A stretch of DNA of 64,000 nt. It comes from Quisquiliibacterium transsilvanicum. GTDB lineage: Bacteria; Pseudomonadota; Gammaproteobacteria; Burkholderiales; Burkholderiaceae_E. A program made the translations under genes and the position numbers. This document shows, in pieces, positions 38,666 to 48,693 of the stretch. Location of the stretch: positions 347,255 to 411,254 of the forward strand of contig NZ_JACHGB010000004.1 of assembly GCF_014202215.1 (NCBI RefSeq), in the 5' to 3' direction. The notes under the pieces are model-generated. The model ran no database searches. It saw nothing but the letters and a program-made list of their open reading frames with translations, and was not told the DNA's origin. Each line of letters begins with the position of its first letter. Within the stretch, counting starts at the first letter, position 1.

Positions 38666-38833
38666 ATGACAGTCAACTGCGAGACGGCGGTGCGTCGGCT
38701 GGTGACGCGGCGCCAGCGTGCCACCCGCCTCCTCGACGCCGCCAAGCGCTCGGTCGAGATCGCCATCGAGGACTCGGATGCCTTGGCACTTGCGCATCTG
38801 GCCGCCGCCAACCCGTCCGACGCGGCCGCGTAA
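38666..38833 (+). CDS. Small ORF directly ahead of jetA
   Basis: 55 residues, MTVNCETAVRRLVTRRQRAT at the start, mixed basic/acidic and probably helical, ending AAANPSDAAA. An AGGAAG ribosome site lies 6 bp before ATG 38666, and its stop lies only 9 bp before the jetA start, as for operon partners. Not recognised as a known Wadjet component. It could be a leader peptide, a fifth small component or a chance frame in GC-rich DNA. Confidence 0.5.
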   Translation: MTVNCETAVRRLVTRRQRATRLLDAAKRSVEIAIEDSDALALAHLAAANPSDAAA

Positions 38834-38842
38834 GCCTGGGCC

Positions 38843-40324
38843 ATGGACCACGCCACCCTCAGCGCCTTGCGCGACCGTCACCCCGCCTGGCGGCTGCTGG
38901 CCTCTCCGCACGCACCGCTGGTGGCGAGTTTCCTGCACCGGGTGTTCGTGGCGCCGAACGTGCGCGTGATGAGCGAGGCCGATCTTGCGGAGGCGCTGGA
39001 GGACGAGCTGTATGCCCTGCGCGAGCAGTTGGGACCGGAGGCGTACCCCAAGGGCGCGCAGGACTACCTGAACGACTGGGCGGCGCCCGACAAGGGCTGG
39101 CTGCGCAAGTTCTACAAGCCGGGCACGGACGAGGCGCAGTTCGACCTGACACCCGCCACCGAGAAGGCCATTGCCTGGCTGCTGACGCTGACCGAGCGCC
39201 CATTCGTCGGCACCGAATCGCGCCTGCTCACGCTGTTCGCGCTGCTGGAGCAGATCAGCGCCGGCACCGAGGCCGATCCGATCAAGCGCGTAGCCGATCT
39301 GCGCAAGAAGCGCGACGAACTGGACGCCGAGATCGCCCGCGTCCTGGCGGGTGACGTGCCCCTGCTGGACGACACGGCGGTCAAGGACCGCTTCCAGCAG
39401 TTCCAGCAACTGGCTCGCGAGCTGCTGGCCGACTTCCGCGAGGTGGAACACAACTTCCGCCTGCTCGACCGCAAGGTGCGCGAAAAGATTGCGCTGTGGG
39501 AAGGCGCCAAGGGTGCGCTGCTCGACGAGATCATGGGCGAGCGCGACGCCATTGGCGACTCCGACCAGGGCCGCAGCTTCCGCGCCTTCTGGGACTTCCT
39601 CATGTCCACCCGGCGTCAGGAGGAGCTCTCCGAGCGGCTGGATCAGGTGCTGGCGCTGCCCGCCGTGGCGGCGCTGAAGCCCGAGCCGCGTACCCGCCGC
39701 GTGCACCACGACTGGCTGGAGGCGGGCGAACACACGCAGCGCACGGTGGCCCAGCTGTCGCAGCAATTGCGCCGCTTCCTGGACGACAGGGCCTTTCTGG
39801 AGAACCGCCGCATCCTGGACTTGCTGCACGGCATCGAGATCAAGGCGCTGGCTCTGCGCGGGGCGACGCTCTCCGGCATGGTCATGCACATCGACGCCAT
39901 GGGCGCGGACGTTGAACTGCCGCTGGAGCGGCCCTTGTTCACGCCGAGCGTGACACCGCGCCTGGCCGATCTGGCGCTCGTGGCTGGCGAGGACGACATC
40001 GACACCGCGCGCTTGTTCGACCAGATCGTGGTGGACAAGGCGCGCCTGCGGTCGGCCGTCCAACGCGCACTGCGCCGCCAGCCACAGATTACGCTGCGCG
40101 AGCTGCTGGATGCCGAGCCCCTGCACCAGGGCCTTGCCGAACTGGTGGCCTATCTGGAGTTGGCCCACGCCGGGGACGGCAGCGACGCGCTGGACGCTTT
40201 GGGCGGCCTGCGCGCCTTGGTCGACGAGGCCGTGGAAGAGCCGATCCGTTGGCAGGGCAGCAACGCCGACGGCGAAGCCGTGACGCGCGAGGCGCGCTTG
40301 CCGCGCGTGATCTTCACACGTTGA
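38843..40324 (+). CDS. jetA: Wadjet type I, JetA (DUF3375, kleisin-like)
   Basis: 493 residues. It matches DUF3375: LRDRHPAWRLLASPHAPLVA at the N-terminus, then AQDYLNDWAAPDKGWLRKFY, and long helices (QFQQLARELLADFREVEHNF). JetA is the kleisin-type bridge of the Wadjet SMC complex, which extrudes and cleaves small circular plasmids. ATG 38843 is the family start. The gene order A-B-C-D with full-length genes is complete, so the system is probably functional. Confidence 0.93.
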   Translation: MDHATLSALRDRHPAWRLLASPHAPLVASFLHRVFVAPNVRVMSEADLAEALEDELYALREQLGPEAYPKGAQDYLNDWAAPDKGWLRKFYKPGTDEAQFDLTPATEKAIAWLLTLTERPFVGTESRLLTLFALLEQISAGTEADPIKRVADLRKKRDELDAEIARVLAGDVPLLDDTAVKDRFQQFQQLARELLADFREVEHNFRLLDRKVREKIALWEGAKGALLDEIMGERDAIGDSDQGRSFRAFWDFLMSTRRQEELSERLDQVLALPAVAALKPEPRTRRVHHDWLEAGEHTQRTVAQLSQQLRRFLDDRAFLENRRILDLLHGIEIKALALRGATLSGMVMHIDAMGADVELPLERPLFTPSVTPRLADLALVAGEDDIDTARLFDQIVVDKARLRSAVQRALRRQPQITLRELLDAEPLHQGLAELVAYLELAHAGDGSDALDALGGLRALVDEAVEEPIRWQGSNADGEAVTREARLPRVIFTR

Positions 40325-40363
40325 CGGCGATAACGGGCGTCAAGCGGCCAGGGGGAGAAGAAC

Positions 40364-41068
40364 ATGAACGACGCACTGCACGAGGACGATTCGGTGGAGA
40401 CGCCGTCCAGCGTGCTACCGGCGGTGCCCGAGTTGTCGCAGCTGATGGTGCACCTGCTCAAGGGCGTGCTCTACCGCGACGACGACGAGCGGCTGTGGGC
40501 CAGCCTGCTGCGCCTGCAGGCGCGGGTGAGGGAGCAGGCCGCCGTGCTGCTGCTCGACCTGGTGTTGGACGAGGCCGAAGGCCACGCCTTTCTGAAGAGC
40601 CGCCCGGACCCGGACCAGGCCGAGGGCGCGCCGCGCCTGCCACGGCTCGTCGCACGCCGGCCGCTTTCCTACCCGGTCAGCCTGATGCTGGCGCTGCTGC
40701 GCAAGCGCATGGCCGAGTTCGACGCCGGCGGTGGCGACACCCGGCTGGTGCTCTCGCGTGACGACGTTGCCGAGCTGATGCGCGTGTTCCTGCCTGATGG
40801 AACGAACGAGGCCCGGCTGATCGACCAGGTGGACGCGACGATCACCAAGGTGGTCGATCTGGGGTTTCTGCGCCGGCTCAAACCTGCTGGCGGCAGTGCG
40901 CAGGACCGAGGGCACTATGAGGTGCGGCGCATCCTGAAGGCATTCGTCGACGCACAGTGGCTGGCGGAGTTTGATGCGCGGCTGGAGGTCTACCGCACGG
41001 CGCTGTCCGCAGCGCCTGCCGAAGCGACTGACAAGGCGGCGGCCAGCAAAGGAGTGGCCGATGCTTGA
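40364..41068 (+). CDS. jetB: Wadjet type I, JetB (DUF4194, KITE-like)
   Basis: 234 residues of DUF4194. The core [20 protein letters not shown] begins near residue 20, and [20 protein letters not shown] follows, with winged-helix-like C-terminal elements. It is the accessory (KITE/MukE-like) subunit joining JetA to JetC. A GGGGGAGAA site precedes ATG 40364. It overlaps jetC by 8 bp. Confidence 0.93.
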   Translation: MNDALHEDDSVETPSSVLPAVPELSQLMVHLLKGVLYRDDDERLWASLLRLQARVREQAAVLLLDLVLDEAEGHAFLKSRPDPDQAEGAPRLPRLVARRPLSYPVSLMLALLRKRMAEFDAGGGDTRLVLSRDDVAELMRVFLPDGTNEARLIDQVDATITKVVDLGFLRRLKPAGGSAQDRGHYEVRRILKAFVDAQWLAEFDARLEVYRTALSAAPAEATDKAAASKGVADA

Positions 41069-44000
41069 AGCGCCGATGAACGCCACGACGTTGGGGCTGG
41101 ACTTCGTGGCCGACGACACCCGGGTGGGCTTTCGGCTGCAGCGGCTGGAAGTTCTGAACTGGGGCACCTTCGACAAGCGTGTCTGGCGCTACGAGCTCGA
41201 CGGGCGCAATGGCCTGCTCACGGGCGACATCGGTTCGGGCAAGTCCACGCTGGTCGATGCCATCACGACCTTGCTCGTGCCGGCGCATCGCGTGGCCTAC
41301 AACAAGGCGGCTGGGGCGGACTCCCGCGAGCGCTCCTTGCGCTCCTATGTGCTGGGCCACTACAAGAGCGAGCGCAATGAGGTCACGGGCAGCGCCAGGC
41401 CCGTGGCGCTGCGCGATGCGTCGAGCTACTCGGTCATCCTCGGCGTCTTCCGCAACGAGGGCTACGACCAGGCCGTGACGCTGGCCCAGGTCTTCTGGCT
41501 GAAGGACCCCCATGGCCAGCCTGCTCGCCTGTTCGTGGCCACCGAGCGAGCCCTCACCATTACCGACGACTTCAGCGGCTTCGGCAGCGACATCACCGCC
41601 CTGCGCAAGAAGCTGCGCGGCACCGGCTGCGAGCTGTTCGACAGCTTCCCTCCGTATGGGGCCTGGTTCCGCCGGCGCTTCGGCATCGAGCATGAACAGG
41701 CCCTGGAACTGTTCCACCAGACCGTCTCGATGAAGTCGGTGGGCAATCTCACTGACTTTGTGCGCAGCCACATGCTGGAGCCCTTCGATGTGGGCAGCCG
41801 CATCGAGGCGTTGATCCGCCACTTCGACGACTTGGACCGGGCGCATCAGGCGGTGCTCAAGGCCAAGCGGCAGGTGGACTTGCTGACGCCCCTGGTCGAC
41901 GACGGCGCGCGCCACCAGGCGCTGGTGGCCGAGATCCAGGGCTGGCGGGATGCGCGCGACCAGCTTCGACCCTATTTCGCCCGGCTCAAGGGCGAACTGC
42001 TGGACCGCCGACTCGGCTTGCTGGCGGACGATGCGGCCCGGCTCGATGCACAGATCGAGCGCCTGGACGCGGAGCGTGAAGCCGAGCGCCGTGAAGTCGG
42101 ACGCCTGGAGCGTGCCCTGCGAGACAACGGCGGCGACCGCCTGGAGGAGCTGGCGGCAGAGATTCGTCGTCTGGAGGGGGAGAAGGTTCAACGCCAGAAG
42201 AAGTCTGAGCGCTTCGGAGAGCTGCTGGCCCGCATCGATGAGACGGCGCCAGGGGATGAAGCAGGTTTTCTCGCTCAGCAGCAGAGCATCACCCAGCGTG
42301 CCGAAGGCTTGCGCGAGCGCGTTGCCGACCTGGACAACAGGGAGCGCGAAGAGGACTTCACTTTTCGCAAGGGCCGAGAAGAGCACGCCGCCCTGTCCGA
42401 CGAGATCGACAGTCTCCAGCGGCGCAAGAGCAACATCGACACTGCCCAGATTCGCATCCGCGATGCGCTGTGTTCGGCCCTGGCGATTGGTGAGGACGAA
42501 CTGCCTTTCGCGGGCGAGCTCATCCAGGTGCGTGACGACGAGCGCGATTGGGAAGGCGCCGCCGAGCGGCTGCTGCGTGGCTTCGGCCTCGCGCTGCTGG
42601 TTCCAGACGCGCACTACAAGGCCGTGGCGGACTGGGTGGACCGCCAGCATCTGGGCGCCCGGTTGGTGTACTTCCATGTGCGGCAGAGGAAGGCAGCGCA
42701 AGGCGCCGCTCTGCATCCGCAGTCGCTGGTGCGCAAGCTTGTCATCAAGCCGGATTCGCCACACTACGAGTGGCTGGAACAGGAGCTTCGCCAGCGCTTC
42801 GACGTCGCCTGCTGCGAAACCGGGGAGCAGTTCCGCCGCGAGGCGCGCGCCATTACGCGCTCCGGTCAGATCAAGGACCCGAGCGGGCGCCACGAGAAGG
42901 ACGATCGCAGCCGCATCGACGACCGCGGCCGCTACGTGCTCGGCTGGAGCAATGCCGACAAGCTGCGGGCCCTGCGGGACCAGCGGGAGCGTCTGGAGGC
43001 GAAGCTGGCCCTGCTTGGACAGCGCATCGGCGAGATCCAGCAGGCGCGCAATGAACTGCGGGGCCGGCTCGATGCACTGAGCAAGCTGGAAGAGTTCACG
43101 CGCTTTGCGGACATCGACTGGATGAGCCTGGCCCGCCAGATTGCTGCACTCACCGAGGAGCGCGCGCGGCTGGAAGCCGCATCCGACACCCTGCAGGAGT
43201 TGGGGCGCCAGCTCAAGGCCGCGCAGGTTCGGTTTGGCGAGCTGGAGGTCAAGCGGTCCGACGCGTTGGGCAAGCGGGGCGAGGTCAAGAGCAAACGAGA
43301 GACGGCGCAGGCGATGCGGGATCAGGCCGGCAGCGTGTGGAACGACTTGCCGCTGACCGACGCACAGATCGAGCGCCTGGATGACTGGCGCTCGCAGGCG
43401 CTGGGCGACCATCAGCTGTCGGTCGAGTCCTGCGACAACCGCGAGCAGGACGTGCGCAAGTGGCTGCAGGAGCGCATCGACGCGGAGGACAAGCGCCTGG
43501 CCCGTCTCACCGAGCGCATCGTCAATGCCATGCGCGGCTTCAAGGAGGAGTTCAAGGCCGATACCGTCGAGATGGACGTGAGCCTGGCGGCGCTGCCGGA
43601 GTACGAGCGGATGCTCACCGGCTTGAAGGGCGACGACCTGCCGCGATTCGAGGCGCGCTTCAAGGAACTGCTGAACGTCAACACGATCAACGAGATCGCC
43701 AACTTCAACGCCCAGCTCGCCCGCGAGCGGGAGACGATCAAGGAGCGCGTCGACTTCATCAACCAGTCGCTTCAGGTCATCGACTACAACCCTGGCCGCT
43801 ACATCAAGCTGGTGGCGCTGCCCAGCCCGGATGCGGAGATTCGCGACTTCCAGCAGGATCTGCGGGCGTGCACCGAGGGCGCGATGACGGGCTCGGCCGA
43901 CGAACAGTATTCGGAAGCCAAGTTCCTGCAGGTCAAGGCCATCATCGACCGCTTCCGGGGCCGTGAAGGACTGTCGGACGCCGACCGGCGCTGGACCGCC

Positions 44001-44474
44001 AAGGTCACCGACGTGCGCAACTGGTTCCTCTTCTCGGCCAGCGAGCGCTGGCGCGCCGACGGTGCCGAGCATGAGCACTACTCGGACTCGGGCGGCAAGT
44101 CGGGCGGTCAGAAGGAGAAGCTGGCGTACACCGTGCTGGCTGCGAGCCTGGCCTACCAGTTCGGGCTGGAGTGGGGCGCTGTGCGTTCGCGGTCATTCCG
44201 CTTCGTCGTCATCGACGAGGCCTTCGGGCGTGGGTCGGACGAGTCGGCGCAGTACGGGTTGCGCCTGTTCCAGCAGCTCAACCTGCAGCTGTTGATCGTC
44301 ACGCCGCTGCAGAAGATCCACATCATCGAGCCCTTCGTGGCCAGCGTCGGCTTCGTGCACAACGAGGGCGGGCGCGACTCGCGGCTGCGCTGCCTGTCAA
44401 TCGAGGAGTACCGGGCTCAGAAGGCGGAAGGCATGGCCGAAGCTGGGGCAGCCGGAGACGGCGCAGCACCATGA
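41061..44474 (+). CDS. jetC: Wadjet type I, JetC (SMC-like ATPase)
   Basis: 1137 residues. Walker [14 protein letters not shown] is near residue 55 and the C-terminal ABC signature region is [11 protein letters not shown]. Walker B is [12 protein letters not shown], and a D-loop-like region follows. Between them lie long coiled coils (for example [20 protein letters not shown]) with a hinge around residues 480-600. It is the motor that loops DNA. ATG 41061 has a GGAG site 7 bp upstream. Its stop overlaps the jetD start (ATGA). Confidence 0.95.
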   Translation: MLEAPMNATTLGLDFVADDTRVGFRLQRLEVLNWGTFDKRVWRYELDGRNGLLTGDIGSGKSTLVDAITTLLVPAHRVAYNKAAGADSRERSLRSYVLGHYKSERNEVTGSARPVALRDASSYSVILGVFRNEGYDQAVTLAQVFWLKDPHGQPARLFVATERALTITDDFSGFGSDITALRKKLRGTGCELFDSFPPYGAWFRRRFGIEHEQALELFHQTVSMKSVGNLTDFVRSHMLEPFDVGSRIEALIRHFDDLDRAHQAVLKAKRQVDLLTPLVDDGARHQALVAEIQGWRDARDQLRPYFARLKGELLDRRLGLLADDAARLDAQIERLDAEREAERREVGRLERALRDNGGDRLEELAAEIRRLEGEKVQRQKKSERFGELLARIDETAPGDEAGFLAQQQSITQRAEGLRERVADLDNREREEDFTFRKGREEHAALSDEIDSLQRRKSNIDTAQIRIRDALCSALAIGEDELPFAGELIQVRDDERDWEGAAERLLRGFGLALLVPDAHYKAVADWVDRQHLGARLVYFHVRQRKAAQGAALHPQSLVRKLVIKPDSPHYEWLEQELRQRFDVACCETGEQFRREARAITRSGQIKDPSGRHEKDDRSRIDDRGRYVLGWSNADKLRALRDQRERLEAKLALLGQRIGEIQQARNELRGRLDALSKLEEFTRFADIDWMSLARQIAALTEERARLEAASDTLQELGRQLKAAQVRFGELEVKRSDALGKRGEVKSKRETAQAMRDQAGSVWNDLPLTDAQIERLDDWRSQALGDHQLSVESCDNREQDVRKWLQERIDAEDKRLARLTERIVNAMRGFKEEFKADTVEMDVSLAALPEYERMLTGLKGDDLPRFEARFKELLNVNTINEIANFNAQLARERETIKERVDFINQSLQVIDYNPGRYIKLVALPSPDAEIRDFQQDLRACTEGAMTGSADEQYSEAKFLQVKAIIDRFRGREGLSDADRRWTAKVTDVRNWFLFSASERWRADGAEHEHYSDSGGKSGGQKEKLAYTVLAASLAYQFGLEWGAVRSRSFRFVVIDEAFGRGSDESAQYGLRLFQQLNLQLLIVTPLQKIHIIEPFVASVGFVHNEGGRDSRLRCLSIEEYRAQKAEGMAEAGAAGDGAAP

Positions 44475-45664
44475 CCTGGACTACGCCGGCAGATCTACGC
44501 GCCCAGGTCCAACGCTTGTGGGATCGCGGCGATTTGCTGCGCGCGGCGGTAACGGACGCCGTTTCGTGGCCCCTGCGCCTGAATCTGAAGGCACCCAGCG
44601 CTGCGGACCTGTCAGATCGCTTCGAGGCCGTGCGTGGCTGGGTGCGCGCCGTCGCCGACACCCCGCAGGTTCGGATCGATTGGCGGGAGTGGAACCACCG
44701 CGTCCAAGGGATGCAACGGCTTCCTGTGGCCGTCTGGATCGACTCCGTTCACGAGGCCTTGGCCTTCATCGGCAAGGCACGCCAGGCCCAGCGTTTCGAG
44801 GTGCTGTGGCAGCAGACAGCGTCCGCGCAGCCGGCACTGCTGGCGTGGATGTCCAGGCGTCCACTCCAGGCCCTGGACTTGGCCGACCGCTTGGAACGCC
44901 TCCTGGCCGTCGTCGCGTGGCTGCAGGCCCACCCGCGCCCAGGCGTGTACCTGCGCCAGGTGGACGCGCCGGGGGTGGACAGCAAGTTCATCGAGGCCCA
45001 CCGAGGCGTGCTCACGGAGATGCTGGACGCGGCCTTGCCGCCCGAGGCCGTCGACACCCGCGCGAGCGGGACGGCGCAGTTCGCCCGCCGGTTCGGCTTC
45101 CTGGACAAGCCGGTGCGGATTCGGTTTCGCCTGCTCGACCGCGCGCTACCAAGCTTGCCTGGCTGCGAACGGCTGCCTGACATTACGCTGGACGCGGCGA
45201 ACTTTGCGGCGCTGGCGCTGCCCGTGGAGCGAGTCTTCATCACCGAGAACGAGACCAACTTCCTCGCCTTCCCGGAGGTGGCGCGAGCCATCGTCGTCTT
45301 TGGCGCTGGTTACGGTTGGGAGGCGCTGGCGCGCGCCGCGTGGCTGCATCGATGCCGACTGCACTACTGGGGCGACATCGACACCCACGGCTTCGCCATC
45401 CTCGATCAGCTGCGTGGTTACTTTCCGCACGCGGCGTCTTTCCTCATGGACCGGGATACTCTGCTTGCCCATCGCTCGCACTGGGGCGAGGAGCCCGAGC
45501 CGGCGCGCCACGACTTGCCGCGTCTCACGACCGAGGAGACGGCCGTCTATGACGACCTCAGATTCGATCGGCTCCAGCCCAGGCTACGGCTGGAGCAGGA
45601 GCGCGTGGCGTTTGGATGGGTGAACGAGCGGCTGCGCGGGCTTGCTGAGCGTTGCACGCCATAG
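44471..45664 (+). CDS. jetD: Wadjet type I, JetD (topoisomerase VI-like nuclease)
   Basis: 397 residues with an N-terminal DUF3322 region and a C-terminal DUF2220/Toprim domain. Toprim residues are visible: Glu in [14 protein letters not shown] and the DxD in [13 protein letters not shown]. In characterised systems JetD cleaves plasmid DNA once JetABC loop extrusion stalls. Both catalytic motifs are intact. It ends the operon; the 220 bp after it hold no gene. Confidence 0.94.
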   Translation: MTWTTPADLRAQVQRLWDRGDLLRAAVTDAVSWPLRLNLKAPSAADLSDRFEAVRGWVRAVADTPQVRIDWREWNHRVQGMQRLPVAVWIDSVHEALAFIGKARQAQRFEVLWQQTASAQPALLAWMSRRPLQALDLADRLERLLAVVAWLQAHPRPGVYLRQVDAPGVDSKFIEAHRGVLTEMLDAALPPEAVDTRASGTAQFARRFGFLDKPVRIRFRLLDRALPSLPGCERLPDITLDAANFAALALPVERVFITENETNFLAFPEVARAIVVFGAGYGWEALARAAWLHRCRLHYWGDIDTHGFAILDQLRGYFPHAASFLMDRDTLLAHRSHWGEEPEPARHDLPRLTTEETAVYDDLRFDRLQPRLRLEQERVAFGWVNERLRGLAERCTP

Positions 45665-45849
45665 AGGTCGTGCCCATACGGTTCGGTGCCAGTGGAGCTA
45701 CCCGGCGACGGTGTGTGGGTACAAGCAGACGCTGTGCCGTATGAAAGCCTGCTTTGATGTGCTGATGCAGATTCAGGCGGGCTTGAATTGGAGCGAGCGG
45801 TCTGGCCCCCATCATTCAGGGCGGCATGGCGACAGGTATTGATGTTGCA

Positions 45850-45855
45850 TATACT
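45850..45855 (+). promoter_or_regulatory. Possible -10 for the ParDE-like pair
   Basis: TATACT in an AT-rich stretch 30 bp before the antitoxin start, with TTGATG 11 bp ahead of it. The spacing is not ideal, so this is tentative. Confidence 0.35.
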
Positions 45856-45884
45856 TTCTTCATACCGTTCTTCCCGGAGCCGAC

Positions 45885-46178
45885 ATGTCCAAAGAAGCCG
45901 TGTTCACCATGAAGCTGGAGCCTGAGCTACGCGACGCGTTCATGGCCGAGGCCGAGGCCAGCCACCGCCCGGCGTCGCAGGTCGTGCGGGAGCTGATGCG
46001 CGAGTTTGTCGAGCGTCAACGGCAGGCACGCGAGTGCGACGCGTTCCTGCGCGGCAAGGTCGACACAGCGCGCGCGCAGATCGCCTCCGGCCAGGTCGCA
46101 AGCAGCGCTGACGTCGAGGCGCGCTTTGCTGCCCGTCGCGCCGCGCTGCGCGCCAAGGCGGGCGGCGCTGACGCATGA
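45885..46178 (+). CDS. Ribbon-helix-helix antitoxin (ParD/RelB type)
   Basis: 97 residues. The N-terminal RHH is AVFTMKLEPELRDAFMAEAE followed by SQVVRELMREFVERQ; a flexible helical C-terminus would wrap the toxin. ATG 45885 has a GGAG site. It overlaps the toxin gene by 4 bp (ATGA). It is the first gene after jetD. Confidence 0.85.
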   Translation: MSKEAVFTMKLEPELRDAFMAEAEASHRPASQVVRELMREFVERQRQARECDAFLRGKVDTARAQIASGQVASSADVEARFAARRAALRAKAGGADA

Positions 46179-46459
46179 GGGTCCTGTGGACCCTCGCCGC
46201 CGAGCAGGACCGCGCCGACATCGTCGACTTCATCGCCCTGGACAACCCACGCGCTGCCATCCGAATGGATGAGGTTTTCGAGGCAGCCGTCGGCCGACTG
46301 GCCGAGCACCCCCTGATGGGACGGACCGGGGAGATCGCGGGCACCCGCGAGCTGATCCCGCACGAGAGCTACCGGCTGGTTTACGAGGTGCAGGCCGACA
46401 CCGTGTGGATCTTGGCGCTGGTGCACGCCGCACGCCTGTGGCCGCCCGCCCGGTCGTGA
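46175..46459 (+). CDS. ParE/RelE-family toxin
   Basis: 94 residues, starting MRVLWTLAAEQDRADIVDFI, with RELIPHESYRLVYEV and WILALVHAARLWP, all typical of ParE/RelE-fold toxins. It is coupled to the RHH antitoxin. A broken relative lies at 49322. Target (gyrase or mRNA) cannot be read from sequence. Confidence 0.85.
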   Translation: MRVLWTLAAEQDRADIVDFIALDNPRAAIRMDEVFEAAVGRLAEHPLMGRTGEIAGTRELIPHESYRLVYEVQADTVWILALVHAARLWPPARS

Positions 46460-46554
46460 TCGGGGACGGCAGTCGAAGGCGCTCTACCCGCCAGCCCGCA
46501 GATGCCCGCGGCATTGCTCGTAAGCTCAACGGGCGGTTTTTTCACCAGGCAACC

Positions 46555-46569
46555 GTCCGCCACCATACA
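46555..46569 (+). other. Third att-like site
   Basis: GTCCGCCACCATACA resembles the two other att-like sequences and is followed by the same terminator repeat. It would mark the right end of segment B, or a scar of earlier integration. No integrase of its own lies between 37200 and here. Confidence 0.5.
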
Positions 46570-46652
46570 CAAGGGCTCGGATGATCTCCGGGCCCTTTTT
46601 TTCGCCTGCGATCTCCGCGCCACGCGGGGTTCCGGCCTCTTGTGCTGCGGGT
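46561..46652 (+). repeat. Att-terminator direct repeat, copy 2
   Basis: Second copy of the sequence at 37191-37282. The two match almost perfectly over the att core and hairpin. Confidence 0.8.
46573..46602 (+). terminator. Rho-independent terminator at att copy 2
   Basis: Same hairpin as at 37203: stem GGGCTCGG / CCGGGCCC, loop ATGATCT, then seven T. It lies behind the ParE-like gene and could end the Wadjet/TA transcripts. Confidence 0.85.
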
Positions 46653-46840
46653 GGCCAGCTGCCGAAACGACCGGAATCGGCCACTTTCTCGGCCACAGCC
46701 ATCTCTGTTCTCCGTTTGGCCTGCGGGTAGGCGCAGATGGCGGTCTATACGAATCAATAACTTACGCGCGGCGGTTCGCTGTCAACCTTGCCCGCCGGTC
46801 AGGCCTCCAACAAGTCACCTGCTCCGGCTTGCTCGCACAA

Positions 46841-46860
46841 TGGGAACTTATACGTTACCA
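46841..46860. promoter_or_regulatory. Palindromic operator of the HigBA-like module
   Basis: A 20-bp interrupted palindrome, TGGnAACnTATAnGTTnCCA, 16 of 20 positions symmetric, with a TTATAC-type -10 inside it and ending 8 bp before the toxin start. A decayed version (TGGAAACATTTACGTCACCA) is at 37386-37405 ahead of copy 1. Probably the antitoxin's own operator, with a nearly leaderless transcript. Confidence 0.6.
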
Positions 46861-46868
46861 TTGGCTCC

Positions 46869-47207
46869 ATGAGCTACCAGATCAAAGAACTTCTGCTGGA
46901 CGATGGCGACAGCCCCTTCGCGGAGTGGTTCGGGTCGCTGGAGGCCGTTGCTGCCGCAAAGGTGCGCGTGGCCGTGAGCCGGATGGAGCAGGGCAACCTG
47001 TCCAACGTCGAGTGGTTCCGTGGGATCGGCGAGTACAAGATCGACTGGGGTCCGGGGCTGCGCATCTATCTGGCCAAGGACGGTCTGAAGATCATCATCC
47101 TGATCGGTGGCGGCACCAAGAAGCGTCAGCAGCAGGACATCGACCAAGCGGTGGCTCTGTGGGAAGAATACAAGCGCCGCAAGGCATCAACCCAGAAAGG
47201 AAAGTGA
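46869..47207 (+). CDS. HigB-like (RelE-fold) toxin, intact copy
   Basis: 112 residues of the addiction-module killer type. It starts MSYQIKELLLDDGDSPFAEW, with KVRVAVSRMEQGNLSNVEWF, GLRIYLAKDG and ILIGGGTKKRQQQDI, which together make the RelE-like fold. The toxin-first order (toxin then antitoxin) fits HI1419/HI1420 pairs. It stands directly behind the operator palindrome. A truncated relative lies at 37414. Confidence 0.87.
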   Translation: MSYQIKELLLDDGDSPFAEWFGSLEAVAAAKVRVAVSRMEQGNLSNVEWFRGIGEYKIDWGPGLRIYLAKDGLKIIILIGGGTKKRQQQDIDQAVALWEEYKRRKASTQKGK

Positions 47208-47209
47208 AC

Positions 47210-47530
47210 ATGGCACTGACCCGTGATTTCAAAGAAACCGTGGCCGCGCGTGTGCAGAACGATCCCGCCTTTGCGCAGGCGCTTCTGGACGAGGCCATCA
47301 CCCTGTTCGTCAGTGGCGAGCCGGAATCAGCCAAGCTGATCCTGCGTGACCTCGTCAACGCCACGGTCGGCTTCGAGGCGCTGGCCGAGGAAATTCACAA
47401 GCCCGCCAAGAGCCTGCACCGGATGTTGTCGCAATCTGGCAACCCGACCATGAGCAATATCTCGGCAGTCTTTGCCGCCATCAAGCGTGCGCTCAAGGTC
47501 GAGGTGCACACCCAGATCGTGGCGGCCTGA
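47210..47530 (+). CDS. HigA-like antitoxin, intact module
   Basis: 106 residues with an XRE-like helix-turn-helix (IHKPAKSLHRMLSQSGNPT). AGAAAGGAAAG ribosome site. It follows the toxin by 2 bp. About 12 differences from the copy at 37598, so cross-protection between modules is likely. Confidence 0.87.
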   Translation: MALTRDFKETVAARVQNDPAFAQALLDEAITLFVSGEPESAKLILRDLVNATVGFEALAEEIHKPAKSLHRMLSQSGNPTMSNISAVFAAIKRALKVEVHTQIVAA

Positions 47531-47532
47531 TT

Positions 47533-47985
47533 TCAGGCATCAAACCTGGTCACCACTTCCCGCTGCGCCACCCAGTCGGTCGGAAGCGGATTCCTCTGGA
47601 ACCACAGCAGGCTCATACACCGGGGCTGCTGCCCGGCCAGGATGCTCTGGATGATGGCGGGCTCCAGCAGCGTCAGGCGCAACAGTTCGTTGACCGTGGA
47701 ATGGTGCAGAGCTTCGCGCTGGGCGATCTCACTGCCACTGCCCACCACCCCATCGTCGAGCAGTTGCTGCCAGTAGAATGCCCGCGTCAGCGCCACCAGC
47801 AAGGGCTGGTCAATCTGGCTTGCGACCTTGCCCGGCGACTCGACTTGGCCATCCGGTCGCACCACCACCTTGCTGCCGCCTCGCTTCCTGATCTTCAGCG
47901 GGATGAAGGTGGACAGCTTCACCTGCCCGCCATCCCGGCGTTCGCGGGCGATCGCTGCGCCCAGTGGCTGCACTTTGGGTTTCAT
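47533..47985 (-). CDS. Recombinase-associated protein, intact copy
   Basis: 150 residues of a family that sits directly downstream of large serine recombinases. It has FIPLKIRKRGGSKVVVRPDG, a helix-turn-helix-like EIAQREALHHSTVNELLRLT, and SLLWFQRNPLPTDW. Function is unknown; a helper for recombination is an inference from the constant pairing. ATG 47985 overlaps the recombinase remnant's stop. A 5'-truncated copy is at 37934. Confidence 0.7.
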   Translation of the reverse strand: MKPKVQPLGAAIARERRDGGQVKLSTFIPLKIRKRGGSKVVVRPDGQVESPGKVASQIDQPLLVALTRAFYWQQLLDDGVVGSGSEIAQREALHHSTVNELLRLTLLEPAIIQSILAGQQPRCMSLLWFQRNPLPTDWVAQREVVTRFDA

Positions 47986-48693
47986 ACGGTTTCCTCCATC
48001 TCCTGCAGTTCCGCGCCGATGGTGCCGGGCATCAGTTCCCCGGCCAGTTCCTGCCAGCCCTGATCGCGCCAGATGATTTCCAGCCCGCTGTCGGCAATCA
48101 CCACGCGCTCGATCAGCAACTGCGCCAGTCGACACTGTTCGGCGGGGAACAACTGTTGCCACAGGCCAGCCAGATTCCGCATCGGCAAGACCACTTCGGG
48201 CTCTGACATGTCTGGGCGGATTGTCCGAATCCGATCCCACACAGACTGGACGATGTGCGGCGCTGACAGCGCCGCCACGATCTGCTGGGTCACCAATTCC
48301 TCAATAGGCGCTGCCGGTTGTGGCCCGTGCTGGCTGGCCCACGCGCCAAAGCGCCGGTGTCTGATCGGGGTGTAGTAGCGGTAGGTCTTGCCCTTCTTGA
48401 CGGTGTAGCTGGGCACCAGCCGTTCGCCATCGGGCGTGAACAGCACAGGCCGCGCAACAACACCGGCTCACGCTGGCGGTCGTTGGTCTCGCGCCGCCGC
48501 TCAATGCCATCGGTGGCGATCAGTGCGTGCACCGCGTCCCACTGCGCGTGCGTCACGATGGCCTGATGCTGGCCGGGGAAACTTTGCCCTTTGTGCACGA
48601 TCTCGCCCAGGTACATCCGGTTGTGCAGCATCTTGTAGATGGTCTGCTTGGTAAAGGGCTTGCCGCCCTTGGTGACCACGCCTTCCGCGCACC
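47982..48693 (-). pseudogene. Serine recombinase remnant (C-terminal half, frameshifted)
   Basis: From about 48693 down, one frame reads KPFTKQTIYKMLHNRMYLGE and onward to REPVLLRGL, as in the recombinase domain of large serine recombinases. Near 48446 the frame slips and continues in another frame as LFTPDGERLVPSYTVKKGK to the end. The catalytic N-terminal resolvase domain is absent. The gene is therefore doubly broken and inactive. Confidence 0.8.

Noticed and set aside
40878-44078. Open frame of 1066 codons opposite jetB/jetC
   Set aside because: Same effect over jetC; jetC has clear Walker and signature motifs on the + strand.
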